From the NCBI RefSeq assembly GCF_029392895.1, contig NZ_CP114200.1, forward strand, positions 7,198,501 through 7,262,500: a stretch of 64,000 nt of DNA. The letters are read 5' to 3'. Positions 28,693 to 37,504 of this stretch are shown here, in pieces (the first letter of the stretch is position 1; each line of letters starts with the position of its first letter). Made by a program: the position numbers and the translations under genes. This DNA comes from Streptomyces sp. 71268. Lineage in GTDB: Bacteria > Actinomycetota > Actinomycetes > Streptomycetales > Streptomycetaceae. Below the pieces are notes generated by a model, which was not told the DNA's origin, did not search any database, and was given only the letters and a program-made list of their open reading frames with translations.

Positions 28693-29241
28693 TCAGTCCT
28701 CCCATCGCTTGCGCGTGAACGCGGCCGTCCCGGTCACCAGCGTGTGGGCGGGCACGTCCTTGGTGACGACGGCGCCGGCACCCACCACGGCGCCGCGGCC
28801 GACCGTGACACCCGGAAGCACCGTCACGGCGGCCCCGAGCCAGGCGTTGGCCTCGATCGTGACGGGGGCCCGGGTGATGAACGCGCTGCGCTCGGAGGCC
28901 GGCAGCGGGTGGTCGGACGAGATGAGGTTGGCCTTCGGGCCGATCAGGACGCCGTCCCCCAGGTGGATGCCGCCCTGGTCGAGGAAGGTGCAGCCCTGGT
29001 TGACGAAGACGTGCTCGCCGAAGTCGATGCCCAGCCCGTGGTCGGTGTAGAAGGGCGGATAGACCGTGACGGAGTCGGGCACCGGCCTGCCGATGATCTC
29101 GGACAGCAGGGCCGCCCGGGCGGCCCTGTCGTCGAAGGGCAGGACGTTCAGGCGTGACGTGAGCGTGGTGACGTACTCGATCCGCTCGGCCACCCGCGCG
29201 AACTCGGGGGTGCGGACGTAGAGACGGTCCTGGTCGGGCAT
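28693..29241 (-). CDS. Maltose/NodL-type hexapeptide acetyltransferase
   Basis: A 182-residue left-handed beta-helix acetyltransferase that moves acetyl groups from acetyl-CoA to sugar hydroxyls. It has the N-terminal Mac domain, then [51 protein letters not shown], the active-site His in [12 protein letters not shown], and hexapeptide turns [31 protein letters not shown]. Length fits Maa/LacA/NodL; the acceptor sugar cannot be read. It is convergent with the GNAT gene. Confidence 0.9.
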   Translation of the reverse strand: MPDQDRLYVRTPEFARVAERIEYVTTLTSRLNVLPFDDRAARAALLSEIIGRPVPDSVTVYPPFYTDHGLGIDFGEHVFVNQGCTFLDQGGIHLGDGVLIGPKANLISSDHPLPASERSAFITRAPVTIEANAWLGAAVTVLPGVTVGRGAVVGAGAVVTKDVPAHTLVTGTAAFTRKRWED

Positions 29242-29556
29242 GCGGACTCCTCGCGTTGGTGGCGGGTTGGCGGGGCCGTCGGGTGGCGCCAGCGGTCGTG
29301 GCGATGGACCGGAGAACGGCTGACCGCGTCATCAAAGCGATGCGGACGACCGGGAATCAAACAACGAACACGCGGGTCAGGGTCAACGCCTGGTTGTGAG
29401 CCCGGGTGAGCCGCGCGTACGCCACGGCCACGCGTACGCCACAGCCGCACGCACCCTCGCCGCCGGCAACTCTCCCGCCGGGCGCGGACGGTGCGGTGAA
29501 ACCCGCCACGCCGGCTGATCGTTACGGGGAGAACAAAGGAACGAGAGGAGACCCGC

Positions 29557-30102
29557 ATGCCCGCATCGGAACCGGTGGCCGAGCTGGACGCCCGCTACAG
29601 CTCAGCCACCAACCCGCGCCCCGGCGCCGAGGCCGTCACGGCCGTCGAGTGGGGCGAGGCCCTTCGGCAGTTGGCGAAGGCCGAGGTCCTGTGGCTGTCC
29701 ACGGTGCGCCCCGACGGCCGGCTGCACGTCACGCCGCTGGTCGGCGCCTGGCACGACGGCGCGCTCTACTTCTCCACCGGCCCCGGGGAGCAGAAGGCGA
29801 AGAACCTCGCCCACGACCCGCACTGCGCGCTCACCACCGGCCGCAACGCGCTCACCGAGGGGCTCGACATCGTCGTGGAGGGCGTGGCCGAGCGCGTGAC
29901 GGACCCGGCGCTGCTGGAGGAGGTCATCGCCGCCCACGAGGCGAAGTACGGCGACCACATGACCTCGCCCGACGGCACCTTCTTCGGGATGGCGGACGGC
30001 ATCCGGAAGGGTGAGGTGCTGGCCTTCGGGGTGACCCCCAACACGGCGTACGGCTTCGGTCGGGAAGGCGGGGTCTACAGCCACACGCGCTGGACCTTCT
30101 GA
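29557..30102 (+). CDS. Pyridoxamine 5'-phosphate oxidase-like (FMN/F420) protein
   Basis: A 181-residue split-barrel flavin-binding protein: VEVLWLSTVRPDGRLHVTPLVGAWHDGALYFSTGPGEQKAKNL is spread over residues about 43-85, followed by DPHCALTTGRN and a C-terminal AFGVTPNTAYGFGRE. Actinomycete members often use F420 or bind FMN in reductions of small molecules. GAGAGGAG 7 bp upstream supports ATG 29557. There is no operon partner. The 300 bp that follow are G/C hairpin-rich and hold no gene. Confidence 0.83.
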   Translation: MPASEPVAELDARYSSATNPRPGAEAVTAVEWGEALRQLAKAEVLWLSTVRPDGRLHVTPLVGAWHDGALYFSTGPGEQKAKNLAHDPHCALTTGRNALTEGLDIVVEGVAERVTDPALLEEVIAAHEAKYGDHMTSPDGTFFGMADGIRKGEVLAFGVTPNTAYGFGREGGVYSHTRWTF

Positions 30103-30406
30103 GCGTACGGGCCGGCCCCGGCCCCCGGCCCCAGCTCCGGCCGCCGGAGAGTTGGCAGGCCGGGGGCGGGCCGCCGCCCGGGGGCGGGCCGTTGCCGAGC
30201 GGCCGGCCCGGCCTCGCCACCGCCACCCCCGGTGGTGCGCCAACCCTTCGGCCCAATCAGCCCGCCGACCCGCCAGCCGGCGAGGCCGAGTTCGGTCGGC
30301 GGGTTGGTGGTGCGTACGAAGCGGTGTGCCCGGCCCGCGGGTGTTGTTACGTTCCCATCATGTGCCCATAGCCGGGCCACCATGCGGGGCCGCGACAGTG
30401 ACGCGC

Positions 30407-31903
30407 ATGAACACGAGCATGCGTACGCGTGGAAGGACGGGCGCGCGACGGCGGGTGCCCGCCGTCCTCCTCGCCCTGGCGGCCTCCGCCACCCTGGCCG
30501 CCCCCGGCGCGGCAGCCAGCGACGACCGACCGCGCGCCAACCCGCCCGCGTCAACTCTTCGTTGGGGTGCCTGTCCCAAGGCGGACCCGCCCTATCCCGA
30601 CCCCAGCCCGAGGGCGCAGTGCGCGACGGTCAAGGTGCCGCTGGACTGGTCGAGGCCCGAGGGGCCCAAGATCGGCATCTTCGTCGCCCGCTACCGGGCC
30701 ACCGACCCCGCGCGGCGGATCGGCGTCCTGATGTCGAACCCGGGCGGCCCGGGGGCGCCCGGAGCGGACGAGGCGCTCTACGCGGACGATCCCGTCAGCG
30801 GCTACGAGCCGGCCATGCTGCGGCGCTTCGACATGGTCGGCTTCGACCCGCGCGGCATCGGCCGCAGCCAGGGCGCCCGCTGCGACGAGACGATCAGGGA
30901 CGCGGCGCCGTCCCGCCCGGCCAGCGCGGCCGAGTTCGCGCGGCTGCGGGCGCTGAACGGCCGGTTGGCCGACAGTTGCCTGCGCAAGACGGGACCGCTC
31001 GCCGCGCACATGGACGGCGAGAGCGTGGCCCGCGACATGGACGCCATCCGCGCCGCCCTCGGCGAGCCCCGGATCAGCTTCATCGGCCACTCGTACGGCA
31101 CCTTCCTCGGCGAGCGCTACGCGCGGCTGTTCCCGACCCGCCTGCGCGCGCTGGCCCTGGACAGCGCGATGGACCCGGCCAGGCCGAACGCCGAGCGCTA
31201 CCTCACGGACGGCAGCGTCACCACCGAGAACACGCTGAAGCGGCTCGCGGCCTGGTGCGAGCGGGACGCGGCCTGTGTGCTCAAGGGGCAGAGTGTGACG
31301 GCCGTGACCGATGAACTCTTCGCCCGGGCGGACGCGGGCACCCTGCGCGAACCGGGCCCGGACGGGCCGACGTCGGTCCGGGTGAACGCCGACCAACTGT
31401 CCGACTTCCTCACCTTCGCGCTCGGCAAGAGTAGCTGGGAGGAGACGGCACGCCAGTTGGCCGCCCTGCACACCGGAAAGGGCGAGGTGCGCTGGGTTCC
31501 CGGCGGCTCCTCCATCGAGACGCAACTCGTGCTGTGTCGGGACTACGACTTCCGCATCCGCGACTACGCCGAGTACCGGGCCATCCGCGAGCGGGTCGCC
31601 AGGGCCGCCCCGCACGTCCGCTACAACGCGCAGGCCCTGGACACCGTACTCGGCTGTCAGGGTTGGACCATGCCACCGTTGCCCCAGCCCGCCCGGGCCA
31701 AGGGCGACCTGCCACCCGTCCTGGTGGCCAACGCCACCCACGACCTGGCGACCCCGCTGCCGGGCGCGCGGCGCATGGCGGGCTCCTACCCGAAGGCGTC
31801 CCTGCTTACGGTGGACGTCGTGGGGCACTGGCTCTACCGCAGGGGCGGGACCGAGGACACGATGCGCGCCATCGACGCCTACCTGATCAGCCGCGAGGAC
31901 TGA
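30407..31903 (+). CDS. Secreted alpha/beta hydrolase (tripeptidyl aminopeptidase-like)
   Basis: A 498-residue exported serine hydrolase. The basic N-terminus RTRGRTGARRRVPAVLLALAA and a cleavage region near APGAAASDD form a Sec signal peptide. The fold begins CATVKVPLDWSRPEGP, with oxyanion-loop SNPGGPGAPG, FDPRGIGRSQ, and the nucleophile elbow GHSYGTF. The acid and His appear in ATHDLATP and VVGHWLYRR. The C-terminal TAP-like domain is present. Such Streptomyces enzymes remove N-terminal tripeptides or hydrolyse peptides and esters outside the cell. ATG 30407 is chosen; GTG 30398 or ATG 30419 would change only a few residues. Confidence 0.9.
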   Translation: MNTSMRTRGRTGARRRVPAVLLALAASATLAAPGAAASDDRPRANPPASTLRWGACPKADPPYPDPSPRAQCATVKVPLDWSRPEGPKIGIFVARYRATDPARRIGVLMSNPGGPGAPGADEALYADDPVSGYEPAMLRRFDMVGFDPRGIGRSQGARCDETIRDAAPSRPASAAEFARLRALNGRLADSCLRKTGPLAAHMDGESVARDMDAIRAALGEPRISFIGHSYGTFLGERYARLFPTRLRALALDSAMDPARPNAERYLTDGSVTTENTLKRLAAWCERDAACVLKGQSVTAVTDELFARADAGTLREPGPDGPTSVRVNADQLSDFLTFALGKSSWEETARQLAALHTGKGEVRWVPGGSSIETQLVLCRDYDFRIRDYAEYRAIRERVARAAPHVRYNAQALDTVLGCQGWTMPPLPQPARAKGDLPPVLVANATHDLATPLPGARRMAGSYPKASLLTVDVVGHWLYRRGGTEDTMRAIDAYLISRED

Positions 31904-32063
31904 GAGCGGGGCGCGCGGGGCCGGCGGGGGCCGGGACCGGAGACGACGCGGGCGCCGGGTGCCGTGGGGCCCGCGTCGTCGTGCCGGGCGGGGCCCGCGT
32001 CGTGCTTCCGGCTCGTTGCCCGGTGCTACGCGGCTTGCCCGCCCCTACGCGGCTTGCCCACCC

Positions 32064-33278
32064 CTACGCGGCGAACGGGCCGTCCGCGCCGAAGACGCGG
32101 GCCGCGAACCGCTCGCCGACGCGGCGGTGGGTGGCGGCGTCCGGGTGGAGCGCGTCGGGCAGCGGTAGTTCGGCGAAGTCCTCCTGGCCGTAGAGGAGTT
32201 GACCGTCGAGGTAGTGCAGGTGCGGATCGTGGGCGGCGCGCTGGGCTACGATGCGGGCCAACTCGTCCCGGATCACGGTCAGCGTCAGCTTTCCGGCGGC
32301 CCGCTCCGCCGGGTCACCGGTCGCCACGAACCGGAGCTGCCCCGTGGCGAGTGAGCCGAGGTCGGGGGCGGCGGGGCCGGGGGTGTCCTCGTGGATCGGG
32401 CACAGCAGGGGCGAGACGACGAGCAACGGCGCGGTGGGGTGCCCTTCGCGGACGGTGTCGAGGAAGCCGTGTACCGCCGGCGTGAAGGCGCGTAGCCGCA
32501 TCAGGTCGGTGTTCACCAGGTTGATGCCGATCTTGACGCTGAGCAGGTCAGCGGGTGTGTCCCGCATGGCGCGGGCGGTGAAGGCGTCGAGCAGCGCCCC
32601 GCCGCCCAGGCCGAGGTTGACCAGCTCCACGCCGCCGCGCGCCGCCGCCAGCGCCGGCCAGGTGGTGGAGGGGCTCGCGGCGTTGGAGCCCTGGCTGATC
32701 GAGGAGCCGTGGTGCAGCCACACCCGGCGCGTCGGGTGTGTCGTGGGTTGGGCGGGCGCGTTGGCGCGCAGCGCGACCAACTCGGTGATCTCGTTGTGCG
32801 GCAGCCAGATCTCGATGTCCTTCGGGCGGTCGGGCAGGCCCGTGAACCGCAGGGTGCCGGCCGGCCCGGGCCGGGTCTCGCGGGACCCGGTGGCCATGTC
32901 GATCAGCAGGGTGTTGCCGCCCGCCACGCTGGCCTGGTCGGTGAGCTGACCGTCGACGAGCAGGTCGTACACGCCGTCCGGGCGCGGCGGCCCGCCCTGG
33001 TAGACGTTCCTGGTGGGGAGCGCGTCCAGCTCGATGGCCGTGGCCCGGCTGTGGAAGGCCAGCCGTACGCCGGACGGCTGCGCCTCGGCCATGGCCAGTT
33101 GTCCGTCGGCGCACTGCGCGCGGGCCCGGGCCGGCAGCCGGTGCGGCCGTACGCCGTCCGTGGTGTGTTCCAGGTCGAGCGCGCCCCGTACGAGGTCCGC
33201 GGTGAGGGGGATGGTGATCCAGTCGCCCGCCCGTGGCGTGGCGGTGGGCTCGGCGGAGGGGGTGGACTCGCTGTTCAT
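32064..33278 (-). CDS. SGNH/GDSL-type esterase
   Basis: A 404-residue protein with an N-terminal jelly-roll-like domain (about 1-165) and a C-terminal SGNH hydrolase domain: block I WLHHGSSISQGSNA (nucleophile Ser), VNLGLGGGALLDAF (block II Gly), KIGINLVN (block III Asn), and LPDALHPDAATHRRVGERF (block V Asp and His). No signal peptide is seen, so it is probably cytoplasmic. Substrates may be acetylated sugars or other esters. The start at ATG 33278 is tentative. Confidence 0.87.
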   Translation of the reverse strand: MNSESTPSAEPTATPRAGDWITIPLTADLVRGALDLEHTTDGVRPHRLPARARAQCADGQLAMAEAQPSGVRLAFHSRATAIELDALPTRNVYQGGPPRPDGVYDLLVDGQLTDQASVAGGNTLLIDMATGSRETRPGPAGTLRFTGLPDRPKDIEIWLPHNEITELVALRANAPAQPTTHPTRRVWLHHGSSISQGSNAASPSTTWPALAAARGGVELVNLGLGGGALLDAFTARAMRDTPADLLSVKIGINLVNTDLMRLRAFTPAVHGFLDTVREGHPTAPLLVVSPLLCPIHEDTPGPAAPDLGSLATGQLRFVATGDPAERAAGKLTLTVIRDELARIVAQRAAHDPHLHYLDGQLLYGQEDFAELPLPDALHPDAATHRRVGERFAARVFGADGPFAA

Positions 33279-34117
33279 GGCCCCAGTCTGCCAACCATGA
33301 CGCTGGTTCCTGGTCTACGCCCCGCGCCTCGGGGCCCGGGGCTCGGGGCCTGCCCTCATCGGTCGGGCCGCCTTCCCGACGCCCCGGCGGCCCGCCCCGT
33401 GAGGGCGTGGTGGCGCCAAGGGGTCTCTCCGCGCGGCCAGTTCGGTGGCGGCGTACTCTTCGGATGCGGGGTGCGCTCGCGCTCGTGTGGAGCGGGGCGC
33501 GGGTGGGTGTGGGGGTGCGCGCGGGTGGGGGGTGGTCGCGCGCCGCGTCCGGGCGGGGCGGTGCGGGGTGTGTTCGCGGCGCTCTGTCGGGGGCGGCGGG
33601 CGGTCTGTTGGGTTGGTGGCTGACGCGGCTTTCTCGCCGTTTCGCCGGCCCGGCCGAAACGGCGTGCGGGGGGCCGGACGGTCCCTCTATGCTTCTACAG
33701 TTTTGTAGAGACACGGAGTCTGGAGGGGCGCCACTGTGCGGCGCGAACGGGGGACACGGGGAGGGGCGCGGCACCGTGACGGTGTCGTACGTCGCCACGC
33801 CCGGCGGTGCCCGCAGGAGACGTGGTGGGCCGGTTGACGGGCGGGCGAGGGGGCGCGTCCGGGCGCTCGGCGCCCCGGCGAACGTGCCCCAATGCGCCGC
33901 TCGCTCGGAAACCGTCGCCGGGGCGCGGGGTGGGCCGGGGTCTGGCGGGGCACGCACCGGGTGGGAGCCCGGTGCGCGGCCGAAGCCCGCGCGGCCGGGC
34001 GTCCACGGGCGCTGCTCGCGGCCACCGAACCGGCAGTGGAGCGCCCGCCGTTGTCCCGCGACCGCGTGCGGCGTCGCGTAACCCGCCCCCGTCACCCATG
34101 TGAAGGAGAACGCCGCC
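33279..34117. other. Long leader region before the first spo0M gene
   Basis: About 840 bp without a supportable gene. It holds the TCTACA/TGTAGA palindrome at 33694-33709. From there to the spo0M start there are about 400 bp of very G/C-rich DNA that may be an untranslated leader or degraded coding sequence. Confidence 0.45.
33694..33709. promoter_or_regulatory. 16-bp palindrome, copy 1
   Basis: TCTACAGTTTTGTAGA: 6-bp perfect arms around GTTT, in an A/T-richer pocket. AGTCTGGAGGGG begins 7 bp after it; copy 2 is followed by a similar AGTCTGGCGGG. Two further copies of the palindrome lie at 38413 and 44023. CTACAN4TGTAG-type sites resemble operators of BlaI/MecI/CopY-family repressors, but no such gene is in the window. 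Confidence 0.6.
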
Positions 34118-35161
34118 ATGGTGTTCACGAAGGTGCCCGCCCCTCTCGGCCGGGGCGGCCCCAGTCTCGACACGACCCTCATGCCGCGGGCCGCGCTACC
34201 CGGCGGCGGCCTCACCGGCCAACTCCGGTTGCTGGGCGGCGAAGCCGACTGCGACATCGACCGTCTCACCCTGGAGCTGGTGGCCCAGGTCGGCGCCGCG
34301 CCGGGGGCCGGCGGGCCCGCGTCGGAGGCCGTCTGCGCGCGGTTCACCCTGCCCGGCAGCTTCCGGCTCGACCGGCGCGAGCAGCGCGGCCTCCTCTTCG
34401 ACGTGCGGCTGCCGTGGGAGACCCCCGTGACCGAACTGTCCGGGGCGTCGCTGGACGTCACGCTCGGGGTACGCGCCGAACTCGCGGCGGCCGGGACCAG
34501 GGGCAGGAGCGATCTCGTCCCGCTGAGAGTGGCCCCGTTGCCCGTCCAGGACTGTCTGCTCGCCGCGCTCGACCGGCTCGGCTTCGGCTTCCGCTCGGCC
34601 GGGCTGGAGCACGGACTCATCCACGGCACCAGCCAACGCCTCCCGCTGTACCAGGTCATCGGGCTCGCCCCGGCGCCCCGCTACGCGGCGGTGATGCGGG
34701 AGTTGCAGGTGACGTTCCTGGCCAACCCGGGAGGCGTTGAGGTCATCCTGGAGGCGGACAAGCCCGGCGGCCTGTTCGCGTACGGCCACGGGTTGCTCAA
34801 CCGACACCTCGTCAGCCACGGTGACGCGGACCGGCGCGACTGGGACGCCACCGCCGAGGTGTGGGTGCGCCAGATGGTCGCCAGCCACGGCCACCACAGC
34901 GTGCCCGCCCCGCCCGGCCCCGGTGCCACCCGTCGACGGGCCCGCCCGGGGCGGCAGAGCGCCGAGCCCGCCCCCTCGACCGGCCACGACCCCGGGCCCG
35001 TTCCGCCGGCCGACGAGGGCGCCGGCGCCCCGGCGCGGGGCGTGCCGGGTGGGTCGCGGCCGCCGGTGGGTGGGCCCGCGGGCGACGTACCGTACGACGG
35101 CTCGTCCGAGGAGCGGGGGGCGGCGACGACCGCGCCCGGCGAGGGCGCAGGCAAGGGGTGA
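34118..35161 (+). CDS. Spo0M-family (arrestin-like) protein, paralogue 1
   Basis: A 347-residue protein whose first 250 residues match Spo0M (PF07070): MVFTKV...GGPSLDTTL, LTGQLRLLGGEADCDIDRLTLELVAQV, FDVRLPWETPVTEL, LGVRAELA, HGTSQRLPLYQVIGL and VILEADKPGGLF. Spo0M proteins are arrestin-fold cytoplasmic proteins affecting sporulation and cell shape in Bacillus and probably in actinomycetes. The last 90 residues are Pro/Gly/Ala-rich and disordered, unlike the second copy at 44646. AAGGAG 11 bp upstream supports ATG 34118. A TCTACA-type palindrome lies about 410 bp upstream. Confidence 0.88.
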   Translation: MVFTKVPAPLGRGGPSLDTTLMPRAALPGGGLTGQLRLLGGEADCDIDRLTLELVAQVGAAPGAGGPASEAVCARFTLPGSFRLDRREQRGLLFDVRLPWETPVTELSGASLDVTLGVRAELAAAGTRGRSDLVPLRVAPLPVQDCLLAALDRLGFGFRSAGLEHGLIHGTSQRLPLYQVIGLAPAPRYAAVMRELQVTFLANPGGVEVILEADKPGGLFAYGHGLLNRHLVSHGDADRRDWDATAEVWVRQMVASHGHHSVPAPPGPGATRRRARPGRQSAEPAPSTGHDPGPVPPADEGAGAPARGVPGGSRPPVGGPAGDVPYDGSSEERGAATTAPGEGAGKG

Positions 35162-35239
35162 GGCGGGGCGAGCGGCCCGCCGGGGGAGTGGTGAGCCGGG
35201 CGTGGTGCCCGGGGCGCCCGCCAGGTGGGCGGTTGGGGT

Positions 35240-36616
35240 TCAGGTGTGACGGGGGCGCAGCGGCCAGCGTTCGTGCAGGTCGTCGATGACGAACTCGTGC
35301 GTGTGCCGCCAGCCGCCGCCCGCCGGCTGGGCGTCGGCCAGGTGTGGGTGCCCGTGCGCCAGCGTGGTGTGCACGTGCGGCAGGTACGCGGTGTCGGGCG
35401 CGGGCCACAGGCGCCAGGCGGCGAGCGCCGCTCCCAGCGCCACCGCGCCCAACACCAGTGCCACCACGGACAGTCCGGCGCCGGACCCCAGCCAGCCGGC
35501 CACCGGATAGGTGAGCAGCCAGCAACCGTGGGCGAGCGAGAACTGCGCGGTGAAGGTCGCGTTGAGGTCGGCGGCGGAGGCCGAGCGGCGGATCAACCGG
35601 CCGGTGGGGGTCATGATGACCGACTCGGTGACGCCGAACGCGCACCAGAGGGCCAGCAGGGCCGGCCACTGCCACGCGCCGGCGCCCGCCCGGGTGAGGG
35701 CGGCCAGGGTGAGCAGCAGCGCGGCGGACGCGAAGGCGGCGGGCAGCATCAGCGTGTGGTCGCTGGCGCGCCGCAGCAGGGCGGGGAACAGCAGCGCCGC
35801 GGCGATGGAGCCCGCTCCGTACGCGCCGAGCGCCACCGGTACGTCGGACGTGCCGCGCCCGAGGTGGTCGCGTACGTAGCCGATGGTGTTGACCATGACC
35901 ATCGCGCCGCCCGCCGCGATCGCCAGGGTCAGGGCGAGCAGCGCCCGTAGCCTGGGCGTGGCCAGGAAGATCCGGGTGCCACGGGTGACCCGGGCCGCGA
36001 ACCCGGGGGCGCCGTCGGCGTGGCTCGGCGCGGGCGCCGCCGTGGTCCCCGGGAGGGCGGCGGACAGGACGAGGGCGGCCGAGCCGAGGAAACCGGCCAC
36101 GGTGCCGAGGAAGAGCCAGTCGTAGGTGATCCGCGACAGCAGCGCGGCGGCCAACAGCGGGCTGAACAGGATCTCCAGGTCGTAGGCCAGGCGGGACAGG
36201 GACAGGGCGCGGGTGTAGTCGTCCTCGGCGGGCAGCAGTTGGGGGATCAGCGACTGGAAGGCCGGCGTGAAGGTGGCCGAGGCCGCCTGGAGTACGAAGA
36301 TCAGCGCGTAGACCTGCCAGACCGCGTCCACGAACGGCAGGGTGAGGGCGACCGCCGCGCGGACCAGATCGGCGCCCACCAACAGCGGGCGCGGCGGCAG
36401 TTGGTGGGCCAACGCGCTGATCAGCGGGGCGAGCCCGACGTAGGCCACCATCTTGATCGCCAGCGCGGTACCGAGGACCGACCCCGCGTGCGAACCGGCG
36501 AGGTCGTAGGCGAGCAGGCTCAGCGCCACGGTGGCCAGGCCGGTCCCGACGAGCGCGACGACCTGCGCGGTGAACAGCCGGCGGTAGCCGCGGTGGCGGC
36601 GTAACACGGACAGCAT
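35240..36616 (-). CDS. MFS transporter with His-rich C-terminal tail
   Basis: A 458-residue major facilitator with about 12 hydrophobic segments; it begins RRHRGYRRLFTAQVVALVGTGLATVALSLLAYDLAGS. It is probably an exporter driven by the proton gradient. The cytoplasmic tail is His-rich (HVHTTLAHGHPH, then HTHEFVIDDLHERWP), which suggests metal binding or sensing. The ATG at 36616 has GGAGGGAAGG upstream; a longer frame from 36670 starts before this site. Codon 5 is a TTA (36602-36604), placing expression under bldA. It is convergent with the Spo0M gene. Confidence 0.87.
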   Translation of the reverse strand: MLSVLRRHRGYRRLFTAQVVALVGTGLATVALSLLAYDLAGSHAGSVLGTALAIKMVAYVGLAPLISALAHQLPPRPLLVGADLVRAAVALTLPFVDAVWQVYALIFVLQAASATFTPAFQSLIPQLLPAEDDYTRALSLSRLAYDLEILFSPLLAAALLSRITYDWLFLGTVAGFLGSAALVLSAALPGTTAAPAPSHADGAPGFAARVTRGTRIFLATPRLRALLALTLAIAAGGAMVMVNTIGYVRDHLGRGTSDVPVALGAYGAGSIAAALLFPALLRRASDHTLMLPAAFASAALLLTLAALTRAGAGAWQWPALLALWCAFGVTESVIMTPTGRLIRRSASAADLNATFTAQFSLAHGCWLLTYPVAGWLGSGAGLSVVALVLGAVALGAALAAWRLWPAPDTAYLPHVHTTLAHGHPHLADAQPAGGGWRHTHEFVIDDLHERWPLRPRHT

Positions 36617-36667
36617 GGGGCCTTCCCTCCGCCGGTGACCGGTTGCTCGCTCGTCAAATCTAGCCAT

Positions 36668-36689
36668 CATGTGCGCAATGACGCACGTG
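36668..36689. promoter_or_regulatory. Imperfect inverted repeat upstream of the MFS gene
   Basis: CATGTGCG and CGCACGTG (8-bp arms, one G/T mismatch) flank CAATGA, 52-73 bp upstream of the MFS start codon. The place and form suit a metal- or drug-sensing repressor (ArsR or TetR type). No regulator gene adjoins it. Confidence 0.4.
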
Positions 36690-36808
36690 TTGACGCGACG
36701 CGAGCGGCTGAGCGGGACTGAGCGGACGGATGGTGCCTCGACGGGCGACGGGCGGCGGGCGGCGGTCCGTGGCCGGTGGTGGCCGGTCGGCCGGGAGTCG
36801 TCGAGTCG

Positions 36809-37384
36809 CTACGCGGGGCTCGGGGGGAGGTGGACGGTCATGATCAGGTGGCAGGTCTCGGTGCCCGAGCCACGGTAGGAGTGCGCGTGGTCGGCGTCGA
36901 AGGTGGCGGTCTGCCCGGCCTCGACCGGATGCTCGACGCCGTCCACGACGAGCACCATGCGTCCGGCGGTGACGCTGACGGTCTCCGCGACGCCGGCCTG
37001 GTGGGGGTGGCTGGGGTACTCCTCGCCCGGCTCCAGCGTCCATCGCCAGACCTCGGTGGGCGCGGGCCCGCTGGTGGTCAGCATCAGCCGCGCCTCGCCG
37101 CCTCGCTCACCCTTCCACAGCGGCGTGACCGCGTCGGCACTCACCACCCGGACGCGCTGCTCGGGGCTGCCCTCCAGGAGCGCGGAGACGGAGACGCCGA
37201 GGGTGTCGGCGAGGCGTACCAGGGTGGCGAAGTTCGGGTTGCCCTGCGCCTTTTCCAGGGCGACCAGCGCGCCCTTGCTCACCTTGGCGCGTCGGCCGAG
37301 TTCGTCCAGGGACAGGCCGGCACGGGTGCGGGCCGCGCGGACGTTGTGCGCGAGCGTCCGCAACGCCGCCTCGGTCTCGGCCAT
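36809..37384 (-). CDS. XRE-family regulator with C-terminal cupin
   Basis: A 191-residue protein with a helix-turn-helix (about 10-65: NVRAARTRAGLSLDELGRRA, SKGALVALEKAQGNP) and a cupin sensor domain (about 110-185: WRWTLEPGEEYPSHPHQAGVAE, metal-type histidines, then FDADHAHSYRGSG). This architecture usually represses or activates an adjacent transporter or catabolic gene in response to a small metabolite. It is divergent from a DMT-family transporter gene, with shared inverted repeats between them, so it probably controls that gene and itself. Confidence 0.9.
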   Translation of the reverse strand: MAETEAALRTLAHNVRAARTRAGLSLDELGRRAKVSKGALVALEKAQGNPNFATLVRLADTLGVSVSALLEGSPEQRVRVVSADAVTPLWKGERGGEARLMLTTSGPAPTEVWRWTLEPGEEYPSHPHQAGVAETVSVTAGRMVLVVDGVEHPVEAGQTATFDADHAHSYRGSGTETCHLIMTVHLPPSPA

Positions 37385-37412
37385 CGCTGTCGCCCCTTCG
37401 GTCGGCGGTCGG

Positions 37413-37468
37413 TGCATTGCATCACACGGTCGCTTGGTTGACGGCCTTCGGTCGATGCGATGTACGGT
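37413..37468. promoter_or_regulatory. Divergent control region, XRE-cupin / DMT transporter
   Basis: TGCATTGCATC (37413-37423) and GATGCGATGTA (37454-37464) are inverted copies matching at 9 of 11 positions, 30 bp apart. Between and beside them are TTGACG (37438-37443) and TACGGT (37463-37468), 19 bp apart, a possible promoter for the transporter. The arrangement suits autorepression by the XRE-cupin protein. Confidence 0.45.
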
Positions 37469-37504
37469 GTGGTCGTTCGATTGATAGTAAGGGATGTGCC
37501 GCCC

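Noticed and set aside
36671..36808. Possible small gene between the MFS and XRE-cupin genes
   Set aside because: Open frames here are short, Arg/Thr-rich and without start signals.
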